Origin: Molossus alvarezi
Taxonomy: Eukaryota > Chordata > Mammalia > Chiroptera > Molossidae
Length of the DNA: 64,000 bases
Direction: 5' to 3'
NCBI GenBank assembly: GCA_037176705.1
Contig: CM073891.1
Location: 96,655,827 to 96,719,826, forward strand
In this document: in pieces, positions 11,180 to 23,419 of the stretch
Numbering within the stretch: position 1 is the first letter of the stretch
How the letters are laid out: each line of letters begins with the position of its first letter
Notes under the pieces: model-generated
Database searches by the model: none
What the model was told of the DNA's origin: nothing
Seen by the model: only the letters and a program-made list of their open reading frames with translations
Made by a program: the position numbers and the translations under genes

Positions 11180-12349
11180 AACAACTAGCTTAAACAGAAA
11201 GAATGAAGGTGGATGCTGCTGTTTATTCCAGGCCCGGCAGCCCCAGCAGACTTTCTTTCAGATCCCTCCTGTGGGACACATTGATGGCACGGTCGGTCGG
11301 AGAGACTGAAGTCTCCCTGAGGTCCAGGAGCCTGCCCCTGGGTAAAGCGGGGTTGGAGGACAATAGCCAAGGTGTGCTCCTGCCCCTACCCCATGCTGAG
11401 GATTGGTGGGATTGGGGGAGGGGGGGACTCACTGGGAGGTCTCTGCATTGGGAGGATGGTGGTGGGCAGGGGCCATTCTCTCGGACAAGGAGCCTTGACA
11501 CTTGCCACAGAGTCTCCGCCTGTTCCTCTGTTTCTTGAGGCTGCCGCCGTTCCCCTCCTGGGCGTCAAGTCCCTGTAGCTAATCAGTAACAGCAGGTTCT
11601 AGCAACCATCAGTCAGTCAGAACTCCCACTTGCAGCGTGAGTCACCTTCAATTTCCTGCCTGCCTGCCTCTTTCCTGATTGACCTGATAAATTCAGGACA
11701 GCTTTTATTGCTTTTGGCAAAAAACTGCCATTGAGATTTACAGAGCCAAAAGCTGGTACAATGTAATCTTCATAGTAATTTACACAGTGAACTTCAAAAG
11801 ATGAAAAGTTAGCATTTCAGAGGTAATTTCATAAAAAGGATTATCAGATTAATCACTGTGTCAATTTAATAGCAGTGTCTAAAATAATTAATTAGCTTTC
11901 TTGGAGTCAGCAATGCAAAAAGGGACTCTAAAAGGTATAAAAATGGTTGTGTCACACAGTATGTTTTGAGCAATAGATCTCGAGAGAATTCATGTTGGAG
12001 TCACCCTGTGGAATGTCTGGCGTGGATTCTATGGCACAGACATAGTCATCAGTGTGTGGGGGGAGCTCTGGGAGCGCCCACGTCTCTCAGGGGCTCTTTG
12101 GACATGACTGGGGAAGCTTGTCTGCCCCCGCTGAACAAAGGCTAACCTGCCACGTGTTGAATTGTCCTGCAACACCTGGAAAATGTGTCCAGCCACACGT
12201 CATGTTGACAGGCCCTCTGCTGAGAGCCAGGTGTGAGTTGCAGCCCACTTGTGAAATTACTTGTGAGAGCTCAGAGGTGGAATAAAATCAACTGGGCCAG
12301 GGCTATAAACAGTCTGGAGGGTTCCATAGCAACACGGCACTCAATCAGC
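11180..12349. other. Intergenic, no gene seen
   Basis: The left half is G-rich and the part after 11650 is AT-rich. There is no SINE and no recognised gene. A short tandem 'tgcctgcctgcc' lies near 11660. Confidence 0.45.
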
Positions 12350-12482
12350 TGCCACATGTCGGGGCAAGACTGTGTCCTCGGCGGGAGTTATGTGTCTCCT
12401 GCAAAAAGAGATGTTGCAGTCCTAACCCCTAGTTCCTCCGAATGTGACCTTATTCAGAGACAGGGTCTTTTTTTGCTGTTGT

Positions 12483-12715
12483 TAATCTCACCCCAGGATA
12501 TTTTTCTATTTCTCTTCAGACAGAGTGGGAGGAAGGGAGAGAGGGAGAGAGAAACATCGACATGATAGGGACACATCGACTGGTTGCCTCCCGCACGACC
12601 CTGACCAGGGCTGAGGACTAACCACAACCAAGGCACGTGCCCTTGACCAGAATCGAACCTGAGACTCTTTGGTCCACAGGCTGATGCTCTAACCACTGAG
12701 AAAACTGGCCAAGGC
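12483..12715 (-). mobile_element. VES SINE, group A
   Basis: It has 'aatctcaccccaggatat' at the tail side and 'gccttggccagttttctcag' as head (minus strand). It interrupts the LTR within 'gagacagggtcttt' / 'gagataggatcttt', which looks like its diverged target duplication. Confidence 0.85.
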
Positions 12716-12792
12716 AGAGATAGGATCTTTACAGAGGTAATCAAATTAAAATGAAGTTATTAAGGTGGTTCTTAATCCAACATGATGTGTCC

Positions 12793-13043
12793 TATTTTTT
12801 TTTTTAATCCTCACCAGAGGATATTTTTGCATTCATCTTCAGATAGAGCGGGAGGGAGGGTGGGAGGAAGAGAGAGAGAGAAACATTGATGTGAGAGAGA
12901 CACATCAACTGGCTGCCACTCACACAACCCCCACCTGGGCCCAGGACAAACAGCAACCGAGGTATGTGGCCTTAGTGGGAACCGAACCCGGGACTCTCGG
13001 TCCGCAGGCCGATGCTCTAACTGCCTAGCCAAACCGGCCAGAG
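12793..13043 (-). mobile_element. VES SINE, group A
   Basis: The second SINE inside the LTR. 'aatcctcaccagaggatat' and the head 'ctctggccggtttggctagg' (minus strand) delimit it. Flanking 'gtgtccta' and 'ggtgtcctttt' suggest a target duplication. Confidence 0.85.
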
Positions 13044-13755
13044 CTGACTGGTGTCCTTTTAAAAGAGGGAAATTTGATCCCCCACCCACCCATCCACACA
13101 GAACTGCATGTGAACATGAAGGCAGAAATTGGGGTGATACTTCTACAAGCCAAGGAACACCAAAGCTTGTCAGCCAATCACCAGAGCTCGGAGAGAGGCG
13201 TGGGGCAGATTCTCCCTCAGCCCTCAGAAGGAACCAAGTCCCCTTGCTCTCGGACTGCTAGCCTCCAGAACTGTGTGACAACACACTTCTGTTGTTGAAG
13301 CCACCTAGCGTGTGGTACTTCCTTATGGCTGACCTAGGAGACAAACAGCGGGGCATTGTATAGACATGAGGGTCCTTGTTTTTAATGTTCCTGTATTTTT
13401 TTTTTTTTTTAGAGCAGTTTTAGGTTCCCAGCAAAATTGAGAAGAAGGTACAGAGATTTCTCATATACTCCCTGCCCCTACACAGGCACAGCCTCTGACT
13501 GTCAGCATCATGCACCAGAGTGGTCCCTTTGTTACAGCCGATGAACCTACACGGACACATCATCCTCACCCAGAGTCCGTGGTTCACATCAGGGTCCACT
13601 CTTGCTGGTGTACATTCTGTGGGTTTGGACAAATACATAAGGACGTGTCTCCACCATTATGGTATCATATAGAGAATTTCCACTGCCCTGAACCCTCCCT
13701 ATTTATCCCCCCTCCCGCTAACCCTGGCAACCACTGATTTTCTTAAAAAAAATTT

Positions 13756-13817
13756 TTTTTATCCTCACCCGAGGACATTTTTCCATTTTTGTTCAGATGG
13801 AGTGGGAGGGAGAGAGC

Positions 13818-13859
<42 letters not shown>

Positions 13860-14018
13860 TCGACGTGAAAGGGATATATCGAGTGGCTGCCTCCCGCACA
13901 ACCCCAACCAGGGCTGGGGACGAATCACAACCGAGGTACATGCCCTTGACTGGAATAGAACCTGCGACTCATTGGTCCACAGGCCAACGCTCTAACTGCT
14001 GAGCCAAACTGACCAGGG
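13756..14018 (-). mobile_element. VES SINE, group A, with expanded (GA)n
   Basis: The tail motif 'atcctcacccgaggaca' is intact and the head is 'ccctggtcagtttggctcag' (minus strand). The purine tract holds an uninterrupted (GA)n run at about 13820-13854, longer than in neighbouring copies. Confidence 0.9.
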
Positions 14019-14025
14019 CTCTTTT

Positions 14026-14241
14026 AAAATTTTTTTTTCTTTATTGATTTTGGAGAGAGAAGAAGGGAGAGGGAGAGACAGACAGAAACATAGATGAGAG
14101 AGAACATTGATTGGCCGCCTCCTGCATGCCCTCCACTGGAGATTTGGCTCACAATCTGGGCACGTGCCCTGACTGGGGATCAAACCGGCAACCTCTTGGT
14201 GCGTGGATCGACACTCAACTACTGAGCCACACTGGCCAGGG
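14026..14241 (-). mobile_element. VES SINE, group B
   Basis: It has the 'tttattgattttggagagag' end and the head 'cctggccagtgtggctcag' (minus strand). The 16-mer 'ggcaaccactgatttt' stands before the previous SINE (13726) and after this one (14240), so the two lie within one duplicated target. Confidence 0.9.
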
Positions 14242-14254
14242 GCAACCACTGATT

Positions 14255-14486
14255 TTTTTTTTAATCATCACCCAAGGACACTTTCAATTCATCTTCAGAT
14301 AGAGCAAGAGGGAGAGAGGGAGGAAGAGAGAGAGAAATATCGATGTGAGAGAGACATATCAAGTGGTTGCCACCCACACGACTCCAACTGGGGCCGGGGA
14401 CAAACTGCAGCCAAGGTACATGCCCTTACCCGGGTTTCTCTGGACCGCTGGCCGGTGCTCTAACCGCTGAGCAACCCGGCCAGGGC
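14255..14486 (-). mobile_element. VES SINE, group A
   Basis: The third insertion at the same spot in the L1. It starts within the right-hand copy of 'accactgatttt' and ends in the head 'ccctggccgggttgctcag' (minus strand). A flanking 'gcaccacctttttc' follows. Confidence 0.85.
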
Positions 14487-14710
14487 ACCACCTTTTTCTT
14501 TTACTGTTTCCATCGTTTGGCCTTTTCCAGAATGTCATACATAGAGTTGGGATCATATAGAATGTCACCTTTTCAGATCGGCTTCTTTCACTTAATAATA
14601 TGCATTTAAAGTTCCTCCATGTCTTTTCACAGCTTCATAGCTCATTTCTTTTTAGTACCAAATAACATTCCATTGTTTGGATATATCAGAGTTTACACAT
14701 TTTTATATTG

Positions 14711-14937
14711 TTCTTAAAAAAATTTTTTTTTTCCTTTATTGATTTTACAGAGAGAGGAAATGAGAGGGAGAGAGAGATAGAAACATCGATGAGAAAGAAC
14801 ATCAATTGGCTGCCTCCTGCCTGCCCCTCCCTGGGAATCAGGCCCACAACCTGGGCATGTGCCCTGACCGGGGATCGAACTGGCGACCTCTTGGTGCACG
14901 GGTCGATGCTCCACCACTGAGCCACACCGGCCGGGTC
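14711..14937 (-). mobile_element. VES SINE, group B
   Basis: It has 'tttattgattttacagagag' and the head 'cccggccggtgtggctcag' (minus strand), with a complete 'cccacaacctgggcatgtg' body. Confidence 0.9.
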
Positions 14938-15127
14938 CAAATCATCATCTTAAATAAGGTCCACAGATGGTTCTGTTGTAAGAGCTGCTGTGACCACACC
15001 TTGGGGACCACTTAGGAGCTCAATCCAAGGCCCTTCCCTAGAACCCTCAGGAAGGGAACATTAAGGGGGAATTTCCCACTGTCCCAGCCTCCTCCACAGG
15101 GCAGTGCCCTGCACGCGGATGCCTCCC

Positions 15128-15318
15128 CACACGTATACCACACACCCCTACACGTATACCACACCCCTACACGTATACCACACACCCCTACACGTATACC
15201 ACACACCCCTACACGTATAACACACCCCTACACGTATAACACACACTCCTACACGTATACCACACCCCTACACGTATACCACACACCCCTACGCACCACA
15301 CACCACACCACACACCCG
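15128..15318. repeat. Minisatellite, unit about 16-20 bp
   Basis: About nine tandem units of 'cctacacgtataccacac' follow one another, with small length changes in the CA part and a few 'cgtataaca' variants. The array then fades into a (CACAC)n stretch. Each unit carries one CpG. Confidence 0.9.
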
Positions 15319-15560
15319 TCCTAGCCGGAGCCCTGGAAGGAGCCTCATCTGCGACCCGAGGCTGGGCAAGTGCGCTGAGGCCGCGAGGCGGCGAGCAGGT
15401 GAGGGACGGGGCTCCTCGCAGGCTCTTGTCGCTGGAGCCCACCTGCGTCTGGCCTCGCGCGGGCCAGGGCTGCTGTTCCTGCCGCGGCCCCGCCCTGGAA
15501 CTGCCTCCCGCCTCGGCCCTGAGATTCATCGATCTCATTCTGAGACGGAGAAAATAGATA
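15319..15560. promoter_or_regulatory. Small CpG-dense patch beside the minisatellite
   Basis: CpGs cluster in 'aggccgcgaggcggcgagc', 'tctggcctcgcgcgggcc' and 'ctgccgcggccccgcc'. No exon or gene was recognised, and flanking DNA drops back to low CpG. Confidence 0.45.
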
Positions 15561-18396
15561 CCGGGAAGGAAAGTGATTAGCCAAAGGTGAAAGCAGCCAG
15601 GCCCTGGGCACGTCGTGTTTAATCAATTTGCGGAGGGACGAGGAAGGGCTGAAATGTCACTGAAGCGCGGCCGCTGGGCAGGGACAGAGGTGGGGCGAGG
15701 CTGGCCGAGTGGACAGAGGCCCGTGAGTGCCCCACGCCCCACTAGGGAGGGCACAGAGGCTTCTGGCAGGAGGGGGCGCACATAAGTGACCACTCATCCT
15801 TGGAGCCACTGGCCAGCTGTGGAAAGGGTGACACCTGGCTGTGGCGCCGAGGAACCGGGCCAGACAGAAGCTCAGGGCAGCTGGTGGAGCTGGTGCTTGA
15901 ATAGCCACAGGGACCCAGAGGAGGGGAGGCCGCGTTCACCTTCCTCCCTCTCCCTGCCCAGGGCCAGACGGACACAGGCCAGCAACAGCCTTGTGGAGGG
16001 GTCCCGAAAGTCCTGCATTTTCTAACCAGTCCCTCCCCGGACAGACAGACAGGCGACAGCCTCCACTCAGCCTCCGCCCTCTGCCCTCAGGCCGGCTCCA
16101 AGGCCCGGAGAGCTCAGGTGCCCACCCAGGCTCCAGCCGGGACCGGGAGGGGGGCAGTTGCCCTGAATAGGGTTTTCTAGAAACATGGGCCTCGTTCTGG
16201 CGGCTGAGGACCAGGAGCCAGGGAGGAGGGGCTCGGCGGCGTAGGGAGCGACTCCCAGCTCCCGAGCCTACAGTAGAGGACGAAGGAAAGTGGGCTTTCT
16301 CTTGCCCACAACTCCCATGTTACCAGAAAATAGTGGTCAGCAGCCTGGGCGTCAGGAGGGGCAGGGACAGCGCTGTGGAGGCTGAGAGCACCTCAGCGTG
16401 GTAGGCAAAAGCGCTTTCCTGCCTTGGGACAGGGACGTGCCCTGGCGGTACTGGCTGGAGCCCTGCCCCCACCCCTGGGCGCCACCCCCCCCCCCCCGTT
16501 TTGTCCGCTGGCTGAGGGCCATCAGGTGAGGGAGTGAAGGGTACACCCTGGCCACTTCTGCTACCCTCACAGCTCAAAGCTCTTTAGAAACCCTAATTCT
16601 TACGTAAGTGGTGGGGGAGAAGGAGGGCCCCCCCCCCAGAAGGGTAGGGCACTGAGGCTGGAGGGCGGGGCCAGGGGAGGAGTCAGGCCGGCTAAGTCAG
16701 GGCCTGCCCCAGAGGTCTCTGAGCAGCAAGGCCCAGAGGCAGTGATGCCAGTGCCTTGGGATTCAAGCAAGGAGCAGGTGGACATTAGATCCTAGGCCCC
16801 GGCCCCCAGCTCGTGAGGCCCCGCAGATAGTCTGGTACCTGTCCTAACACCAGCTGCGCAGCCTGGCACCAAGGCCTGCACCAGGAGAGCCCGTGATGCA
16901 TGCATGCGGCGGCCCAGGGGACTGGGTGCATGTCCCAGGCCCTGCTTGCTAATCACTCCCTCTCCGTCACCTTGCATTTTACACAGTCTTCCTTCTCCAG
17001 GAGAAAAGCAAAAAGCATGCCCATCTGATACCTTGCCTGCTTGCCCTGTGACACGTTCACCTGTCCTCACTGCTGCCCTGCACCATGCAACGTCCCCCAC
17101 CCGTTCCCTGCTCCCACCTCCACCAGGGAGACGTCCAGCGTGCGTCCCCCACCCCATCCTGTGCTGTGAAGGGGAGCTTGGCACTTGGTAGGCAGGCTGT
17201 GTGTCCTCCTGCTCACTCCACACCGAGAGCACAGACCACTAGCCTGAAGGCCTCTATGGAGAGACGCAGCAGAGGACGGTGGCCAAGCACGCCCCTCTCA
17301 GGCCTCCGCGACTTGTGGCATCTTCCCTACAGGGGGCCAAGAACAGATGGCTCCTGGTTTTGTCTCTGCTTTGACCAGAGGCTGGAAGAAGGGACCAGCC
17401 CAAATAGCTCCCAGAGGTGTCAAAGATGCGCCTGACCTGGCACCACAGAGCCAGCCTGACGGGACAAACGACCCCTTCCTGCAGTACAGCCAGGCTCTGC
17501 TGGGCAGTCTGCAGGCTGGACTGGGACCAGCACCAAGCAGGACACTGGGCACTTGCAAACCCTTCTGGGCTTCTGTAAAATGAGACGACCAGCTGTTTGA
17601 TCCCCAAAACCACTTCTACATGTTCTAAGCCGTGACAAGAAAAGAAAAATCTCCCCTCCGAGCTGAGCAGGACCACCTGCCGGCAGTGTTCCACACTGGA
17701 GACGGCTCCTCGGTCCCATCAGGCTAAACGCAGAAGTGGCTTCACAGGCCTGCCACCTGGACAGTCACACAGGACCCTGCACGCAGAAGGCCCTGTGCTT
17801 GTTGAACGCTCTGCTGTGGCCGGCCGTCTTTAAGCTCCTGAACAAGGGGCCCTGCACGTTCACTTTGCACGGAGTCCTGCGAATTATGTGACCGGTGCTG
17901 CTGCATGTGCTTAGGGTGGTCAAGGAGAAGCGGCGTGGACGTGTCTGCAGTGCTCTCTCTGGATTTGGGCACCGGAATTCAGAAGCTGGACATTTCCTCA
18001 TTTTCAGTGCCTGGGCAAGGGGGTGAGCATGAGCCAATTAAGAAAGAGCTTGGTGAGAAATCAACTGGTGAAGAGGACGGTGAGTCCCATACGCACAGCA
18101 GTTACTATCCTGGGAGTCAGGCACGCGCTTGGCTGTGGGTTTATTCAGACATCTTCTATAGTGACAGACTGCAGCTACTGCTGATATCCATCCTCTCCCT
18201 TTCCATACTGCTAGGATTATTAGCTGGCCACGGCCATGGTGAACAAAAACTACTTTCCCCAGAATCCTTTGCAGCTGGATGTGTCCATGTGACTAGGTGC
18301 TGACCAACAGGATGTACCTGGGAGTGTCTGCCACCATCCAGGAGCCTTAAGAAACAGTGGGTGTGTGTCCTTTCTTCCAAGTCGTATGGCAGAAAC
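15561..18396. other. Intergenic, no gene seen
   Basis: GC-rich, largely SINE-free DNA with poly-C runs near 16486-16498 and 16629-16637. No recognisable exon or RNA gene was found. Text at 18240-18300 ('cccagaatcctttgcagctgg') resembles an old dispersed mammalian repeat that I cannot name. Confidence 0.45.
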
Positions 18397-18598
18397 ATTT
18401 TTTCCCCTTTATTGGTTTTTAGAGAGAGAGGGAGAGAGAGATAGGAGCATCGATGAGAGAGAACATCGATTGGCCGCCTCCTGCACGCCCCGCACCGGGA
18501 ATCGGGCCCACAACCTGGGCATGTGCCCCGACCAGGAATTGAGCCGGTGACCTCTCGGTGCATGGGTTGACGCTCAATCACTGAGCCACACCGGCTGG
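18397..18598 (-). mobile_element. VES SINE, group B
   Basis: It has 'tttattggtttttagagag', the 'cccacaacctgggcatgtg' body and the head 'ccagccggtgtggctcag' (minus strand). Confidence 0.9.
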
Positions 18599-18963
18599 AC
18601 TACTGTCCCATCTTTAAAGGGGATGCTGGTGGGGAGCAGACAATGAGTAAAATCTCAGGTATGTGCAATGAAGAAGAGCTGAGTGGGGTCAGGGGGATGG
18701 TGAGCAACAACACTGCCATTTTAGTCACCTGGACTGAAATCTCGAGTTGTGCACACCAAGTGCCCAAGTTGTGACCATTCCTTCCACAAATGCTCTCCAA
18801 TCTTTTCTGCCACCTCTGGAGTCCAGTCCTGGGTTACCGAGTGGCCCCCTTTCAGGTCTTCCCGCCTGCAGGTGCTCTGGCTTCTGTCCGTCTTCAAGAC
18901 AGTGTCAGGCACCTTCCTTAAGCACTGCTTGGACTTAATTCTCCTCTCAAAAAGCTTCAGCGG

Positions 18964-19219
18964 GCCCTGGCCGGTTTGGCTCAGGGATTAGAGCATCGGC
19001 CTGTGATCCAGAGAGACCCGGGTTCGGTTTCCGCTAAGGGCACGTACCTCGGTTGCAGTTTGTCCCCGGCCTTGGTTGGTTGTGCAGGTGGCAGCCACTT
19101 GATGTGTCCCTTTCACGTCAATGTTTGTCTCTCCCCCCACCCCTCTCTCCCACCCACTCTATCTGAACAAGAATTGAAAAAATGTCCTTGGGTGAGGATT
19201 AAAAAATAAATAAATAAAA
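18964..19219 (+). mobile_element. VES SINE, group A, complete
   Basis: It runs from 'gccctggccggtttggctcag' without its first bases to 'ccttgggtgaggatt' and an A-rich (TAAA)n tail. 'cttcagcgg' flanks both ends as target duplication. Confidence 0.93.
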
Positions 19220-19482
19220 CCTTCAGCGGCATCTCTACAATAAAGCCTGCAATCCCTTGCCCCATCCCCCATGGTCCCCTAAATACATCTCAGTTTGGAG
19301 TCTGCAGTTTTCCAAAGGTAGTGCCTCCTCTCCTGTCTTAATGCCTTGAGTCTTGCTGCCTCCTCCTCCTACTGAATTCAACTGCCACTTGTCCCATGAA
19401 GTCTCTCCTCTGTTTCTCATTCAGCAGAGCTTTCTTTTCCTTTGACCTACAAAATTCTATTTGCACCCCTCCTTTTTTTAAA

Positions 19483-19729
19483 AACCTTTTTTTTTATCCT
19501 CACTCGAGGACATTTTTCGATATATTTTGTTCAGATAGAGTGGGAGGGAGAGAGAGAGAGAGAGAGAGAGATCGACGTGAAAGGTACACATCGAGTGGCT
19601 GCCACCTCATGACCAACCAGGGCCGGGGACAAACTGCAACCGAGGTACGTGCCCTTAGCGGTAACCGAACCCGGGTCTCTCTGGACCGCAGGCCGACGCT
19701 CCAACCGCTGAGCCAAACCAGCCAGGGCT
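19483..19729 (-). mobile_element. VES SINE, group A
   Basis: It has 'atcctcactcgaggaca', an expanded (GA)n tract and the head 'ccctggctggtttggctcag' (minus strand). 'tgcacccc' followed by a T-run flanks both sides. Confidence 0.92.
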
Positions 19730-20372
19730 GCACCCCCTTTTTAATGGGCCTTTTCAATTGTAAAAGCAATATAACATTGAGAAAAGAAATGAAAATGAAA
19801 ATACAATCATCCATACTCCCATTTCAACAAGTGAGTTCATATCTGAGTGGGGTAGAAGAGATGGTGAGTGAGAGATATTCTTTTCTAGTCCTTGCGATCT
19901 GAATGTATATTTTTATATAATTGTAACCACAGTGGACAGACAACTTTGTTTCCACTTCTGCCCAACATTTTCCTCCAGTCTTTTCAAAGTTGTAGGAGTT
20001 TTAAAAAGAGGTCACAATAAGTCTGTGTCTCATTCAAGGATGTATCTCACAGAGTTGATCTATCACTGGGTATCTGGATGGGTTTCGTTTTTGGTATTAT
20101 AAATTAGAAGCTTTTTGAGGGATAAAAAAGATACCTTAAATCTTCTCTGTATTCCTGCAAGTAGCAAACCACTTCAATTGATATTATGTGAATAGATAGT
20201 GATAAAATGCACACAATCAACATCTTTAGGCATGACTTTTTTTCCTGTTGATTATTTTCCTAGGATATATTTTCCTGGATTCAATGAGCCAAACAATAAC
20301 AATATTTTTGGGGGACTGCAGGGCATCATTGCATGTTGTGGCAGATTGTATTTTTTCAAGAATGGCCACATT

Positions 20373-20618
20373 GTCCTGGCTGTTTTGGCTCAGCAGTTAG
20401 AGCGTTGGCCCATGGACCAATGAGTTTTGGGTTCAAATCCGGTCAAGGGCATGTACCTCGGTTGCGGTTCATTCCTAGTCCTGGTTGGGTCCTGCGGGAG
20501 GCAACTCGTCAATGTGTCTCTCTCATCAATGTTTCTCTCTCCCCCTCTGTCTCTCCCTCCCTCCCACTCTATCTGATGATAAGAAGAAAAATATCCTTGG
20601 GTGAGGATTAAAAAAAAA
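20373..20618 (+). mobile_element. VES SINE
   Basis: The head is 'cctggctgttttggctcag' and the tail 'ccttgggtgaggatt' plus oligo-A. The flanks repeat 'aagaatggccacat' exactly. Confidence 0.93.
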
Positions 20619-20726
20619 AGAATGGCCACATCAATGTATGTCCCATCCCACGTGCTGTGATGTGAGACATCCCTCCATGAGAGGTGGGGCCTACGTTCCC
20701 TCCCTTTGAAACTGGTCAGTTCTTTT

Positions 20727-20972
20727 TTTTTTTTTAATCCTCACCTGAGGACATTTTTCCATTTTTGTTCAGATAGAGTGGGAGGGAGAGAGAGGAAGAG
20801 AGAGAGAGAGAAACATCGACGTGAAGGGACACATTGAGTGGCTGCCACCCGCACGACCAACCAGGGCCGGGGACAAACTGTAACCGAGGTACGCGCCCTT
20901 AGCGGGAACCGAACCCGGGTCTCTCTGTACCGCAGGCCAACGCTCCAACCACTGAGCCAAACTGGCCAGGGC
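20727..20972 (-). mobile_element. VES SINE, group A, young-looking
   Basis: It is bounded by a perfect 18-bp target duplication, 'gaaactggtcagttcttt'. It has an intact 'cctcacctgaggaca' end and the head 'ccctggccagtttggctcag' (minus strand). Confidence 0.95.
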
Positions 20973-20989
20973 GAAACTGGTCAGTTCTT

Positions 20990-23410
20990 TGATCAACAGA
21001 GTGCAGTGCAAGCAACAGCCTCCAAGCCCAGATTGCAGAGGTAGTGTGTTCTGTCCCCCTCCTTCCTCCTTTCTCAAGGTACTTGCCCAACTCAGTCATC
21101 ACGTTAGGAGGAAGCCCAGGCCACATGTGGACATTTTGTCCACATTTCCAACTAGGCCCCCAGTCAATACCAGCATCAGCCACTAGACATGTGAACGAAC
21201 ACGCCTTAGCATGACTCTTCTGGTCCCGGCCACTGTGGAGCAGACAGGAGCCATCCCGTTGTGTTCTGTCTAAACTCCTGGCCTACGGAGACAGATAGCA
21301 AACGATTACTATTGTGCTGGGGTAATTGTTAGGCAGCAGGAGTGACTAAACACACAGGTAGTCCCATGTTGTGTTCCTACTAAAGGGCTGTACCCATGTG
21401 CGGTGCCACCAGCAGTGAGGGGCGGGGGGTGGCAGATGCACCACACCCTCAGGAGCCTGGTCTCTCTGTGGGCACTTACTCCACACTTTCCAATCTCATC
21501 TCCACCTCTGAACAGTAAGCAGCGGGAGGAGCTACATCACTGCAGTTTTGTTCCCAGTTCTGAGCACGCACTTGGTAAATGTTTGCGAGTTTGTTCAAAG
21601 TGTGGACACCTAGGGTATGCATTTGTGAGGCTGCCCCGGCCAGGCCAGCGAGGAACATAGACCAGGCTAAGGCTACCTTGATTTCCCCATGAGAGAAAGC
21701 AGGTTCCAGAGAAGCAGCTCAGAAAATACTCTAGTCCAGTTAGATACATACTTGGAGAAAACTGTTGCTTCAGAGAGAATAATGGAGCCTGTGCCAGGAT
21801 CAGTGTCCCAGCCCTCGTGCCTTGCATTCACCCCGTACAGCTCAGTGTGAGGGCTTGTGATGCCACCAATTTTGCATCCTGCTGAGAAACTACTGGCAGA
21901 TAGGTGTCTAGATGGCTACCCTCCCCATCCCCAAGCCATGTACATACTCTCTACCACTGAATGTTTTCAGAGCCCAACAACGAGGAAAGCTGGTGATGCA
22001 GTGGGCCCTCTGGCCTTCTTCTGCCGTAGAGCCGATCGCCAGCCCTTGCTTCTCTTCTCTGCCACACTTCTGCTCACCAGCCCGAGGGCTCTCCATGGTC
22101 TCCAGCATGGAAAGCACACTCACTAAAAATTCCAGTCCAAAAAAAGGCTTGCGTTTCAAGCGGATTCTATCTACTTAACCCAATTGTTCATTCAAAAAAT
22201 ATTTACTGAGCACCTAATACACACCTGCCCTCCAGGACAATTCTACTAGAAATGTCTATTGTTTACAGTTCCATCCAAGAGACCTGCTGCTTCCCTTGGA
22301 TATTTGTTCTAGCTTTTGCCCTGCTGTTGCACCTGCCAGGATACGGGCAAGTTACAAACCCTCTGTAATAAACTCCTGGAGTGGGAATGGGGAGGGGTAT
22401 GTGGGGAAATAGAGATGTGAGACCGGAAAAAGCAGCAACTCACTCAGAATAATATAGTAGCTTCAAGAAGTACAATTTCTCTGGCTACAGAGAAAATATC
22501 TAGTCTTATTTAGGAGACACTATCCTAAGGTGTGGACTTTGCCTCCAAATTCTGTCCAAGGCACTTGGTCTAAGTGGAGTCTAACCACCACTTTAAGGTA
22601 TTTAACTCCAGGAATTTTCAAGATGGCATAAAAAAGACTTTTAAAGAGCTCAAGCAGAACATCTAACTGGAAGCAGAGCATTGCACTGACTTTATCTTCA
22701 AGCGTGGTTAACAAACCTGAGATAGAGCCATATAACACTTTCTCAGACCACCAGGTTTGGGGGCTGGTAGCCTTGGTGCAGACTTCTTTCTGCCAAGTCT
22801 CACTTTCCTGAGTTAGCAGGACTCCTCTTCTGCCCCTCAGGCTGTCCAGTGGAGGATACCCCTCCCCATGAGGAACACAAGGGCCTTTCTTTGGAGCTGG
22901 AGTTCAGCAAGCTAATGCCTATATCCTGGGCCAAAACTATCACAGAGCTGCCTGCTTCCAGTTTACACACCATGTGTTGGAGGAAGAACCATACCTGGCT
23001 GCTGCTCCTAAAAAAACAAGTTTTGCCCCCAACAGAGCAGATCACCACCTTCTGACTTTCCTCCTATGGGTTGCAGTTCATGAAAGCAGAGTCTGATTCA
23101 GGGTTGTTATTTTTTCCCTCTTGTTTGGAAATGGGAAAGGAAGGAGAATGTGTTTTCTTGGTAGACCAGAAAGCCCAGCCTCTAGGACACAAGGGCAGTA
23201 CTGTTTGACTAGTGAACGGCCGGGTCTGGGGCGGGGGGAGGGCAGAGGAAGGAGCCGGCAGGGACAGCTGGGCAGGGACAGCTGGGGTGGGTGTGGGTGG
23301 GTCAAGGCCATGAAGATCTGTAGCTCAGCATGACCCAGGAATAAGACAGTGGCATTACAATGCTAAAGGGGCCATTTCCTAGTTTTACACTAATAATCGA
23401 AAGGCTTTTA
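20990..23410. other. Intergenic, SINE-free, no gene seen
   Basis: About 2.4 kb of unique-looking sequence without SINEs. Only short open frames were seen, none with a recognisable domain or splice context. A G-rich patch lies at 23220-23300. Confidence 0.45.
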
Positions 23411-23419
23411 TTTACTTTT

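Larger units (their letters stand above)
12350..13355 (+). mobile_element. MaLR-type LTR remnant, split by two SINEs
   Basis: Typical MaLR LTR text appears in order: 'gttgcagtcctaacccc', 'gaatgtgaccttattcagag', 'ggtgtccttttaaaagag', 'ctacaagccaaggaacacc', 'cctccagaactgtg' and 'ttctgttgttgaagccacc'. No internal retroviral region is visible, so this is probably a solo LTR. The family is named from memory of the consensus. Confidence 0.65.
13399..14705 (-). mobile_element. L1 3' end (L1M-like), carrying three SINEs
   Basis: The T-run at 13399-13412 is the A-tail of a minus-strand L1. 'agagcagttttaggttccc' and 'cagaatgtcatacatag' are typical of old mammalian L1 3' sequence. The same family appears in plus orientation at 56965-58042. 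The unit is split between 13745 and 14486 by three SINEs flanked by 'ggcaaccactgatttt'. Confidence 0.65.

Noticed and set aside
13789..14002. Arg/Glu-rich open frame ('RERERER')
   Set aside because: Translation of the (GA)n purine tract of a SINE.
18976..19209. Recurring short open frames beginning 'MAQRLERRPA' on both strands
   Set aside because: They are translations of the VES SINE consensus, repeated across dozens of copies, and not a protein family.
20373..20450. tRNA-like A-box and T-arm sequences at many sites
   Set aside because: All belong to VES SINE heads. None folds as a stand-alone tRNA gene with a proper acceptor stem and downstream T-run.
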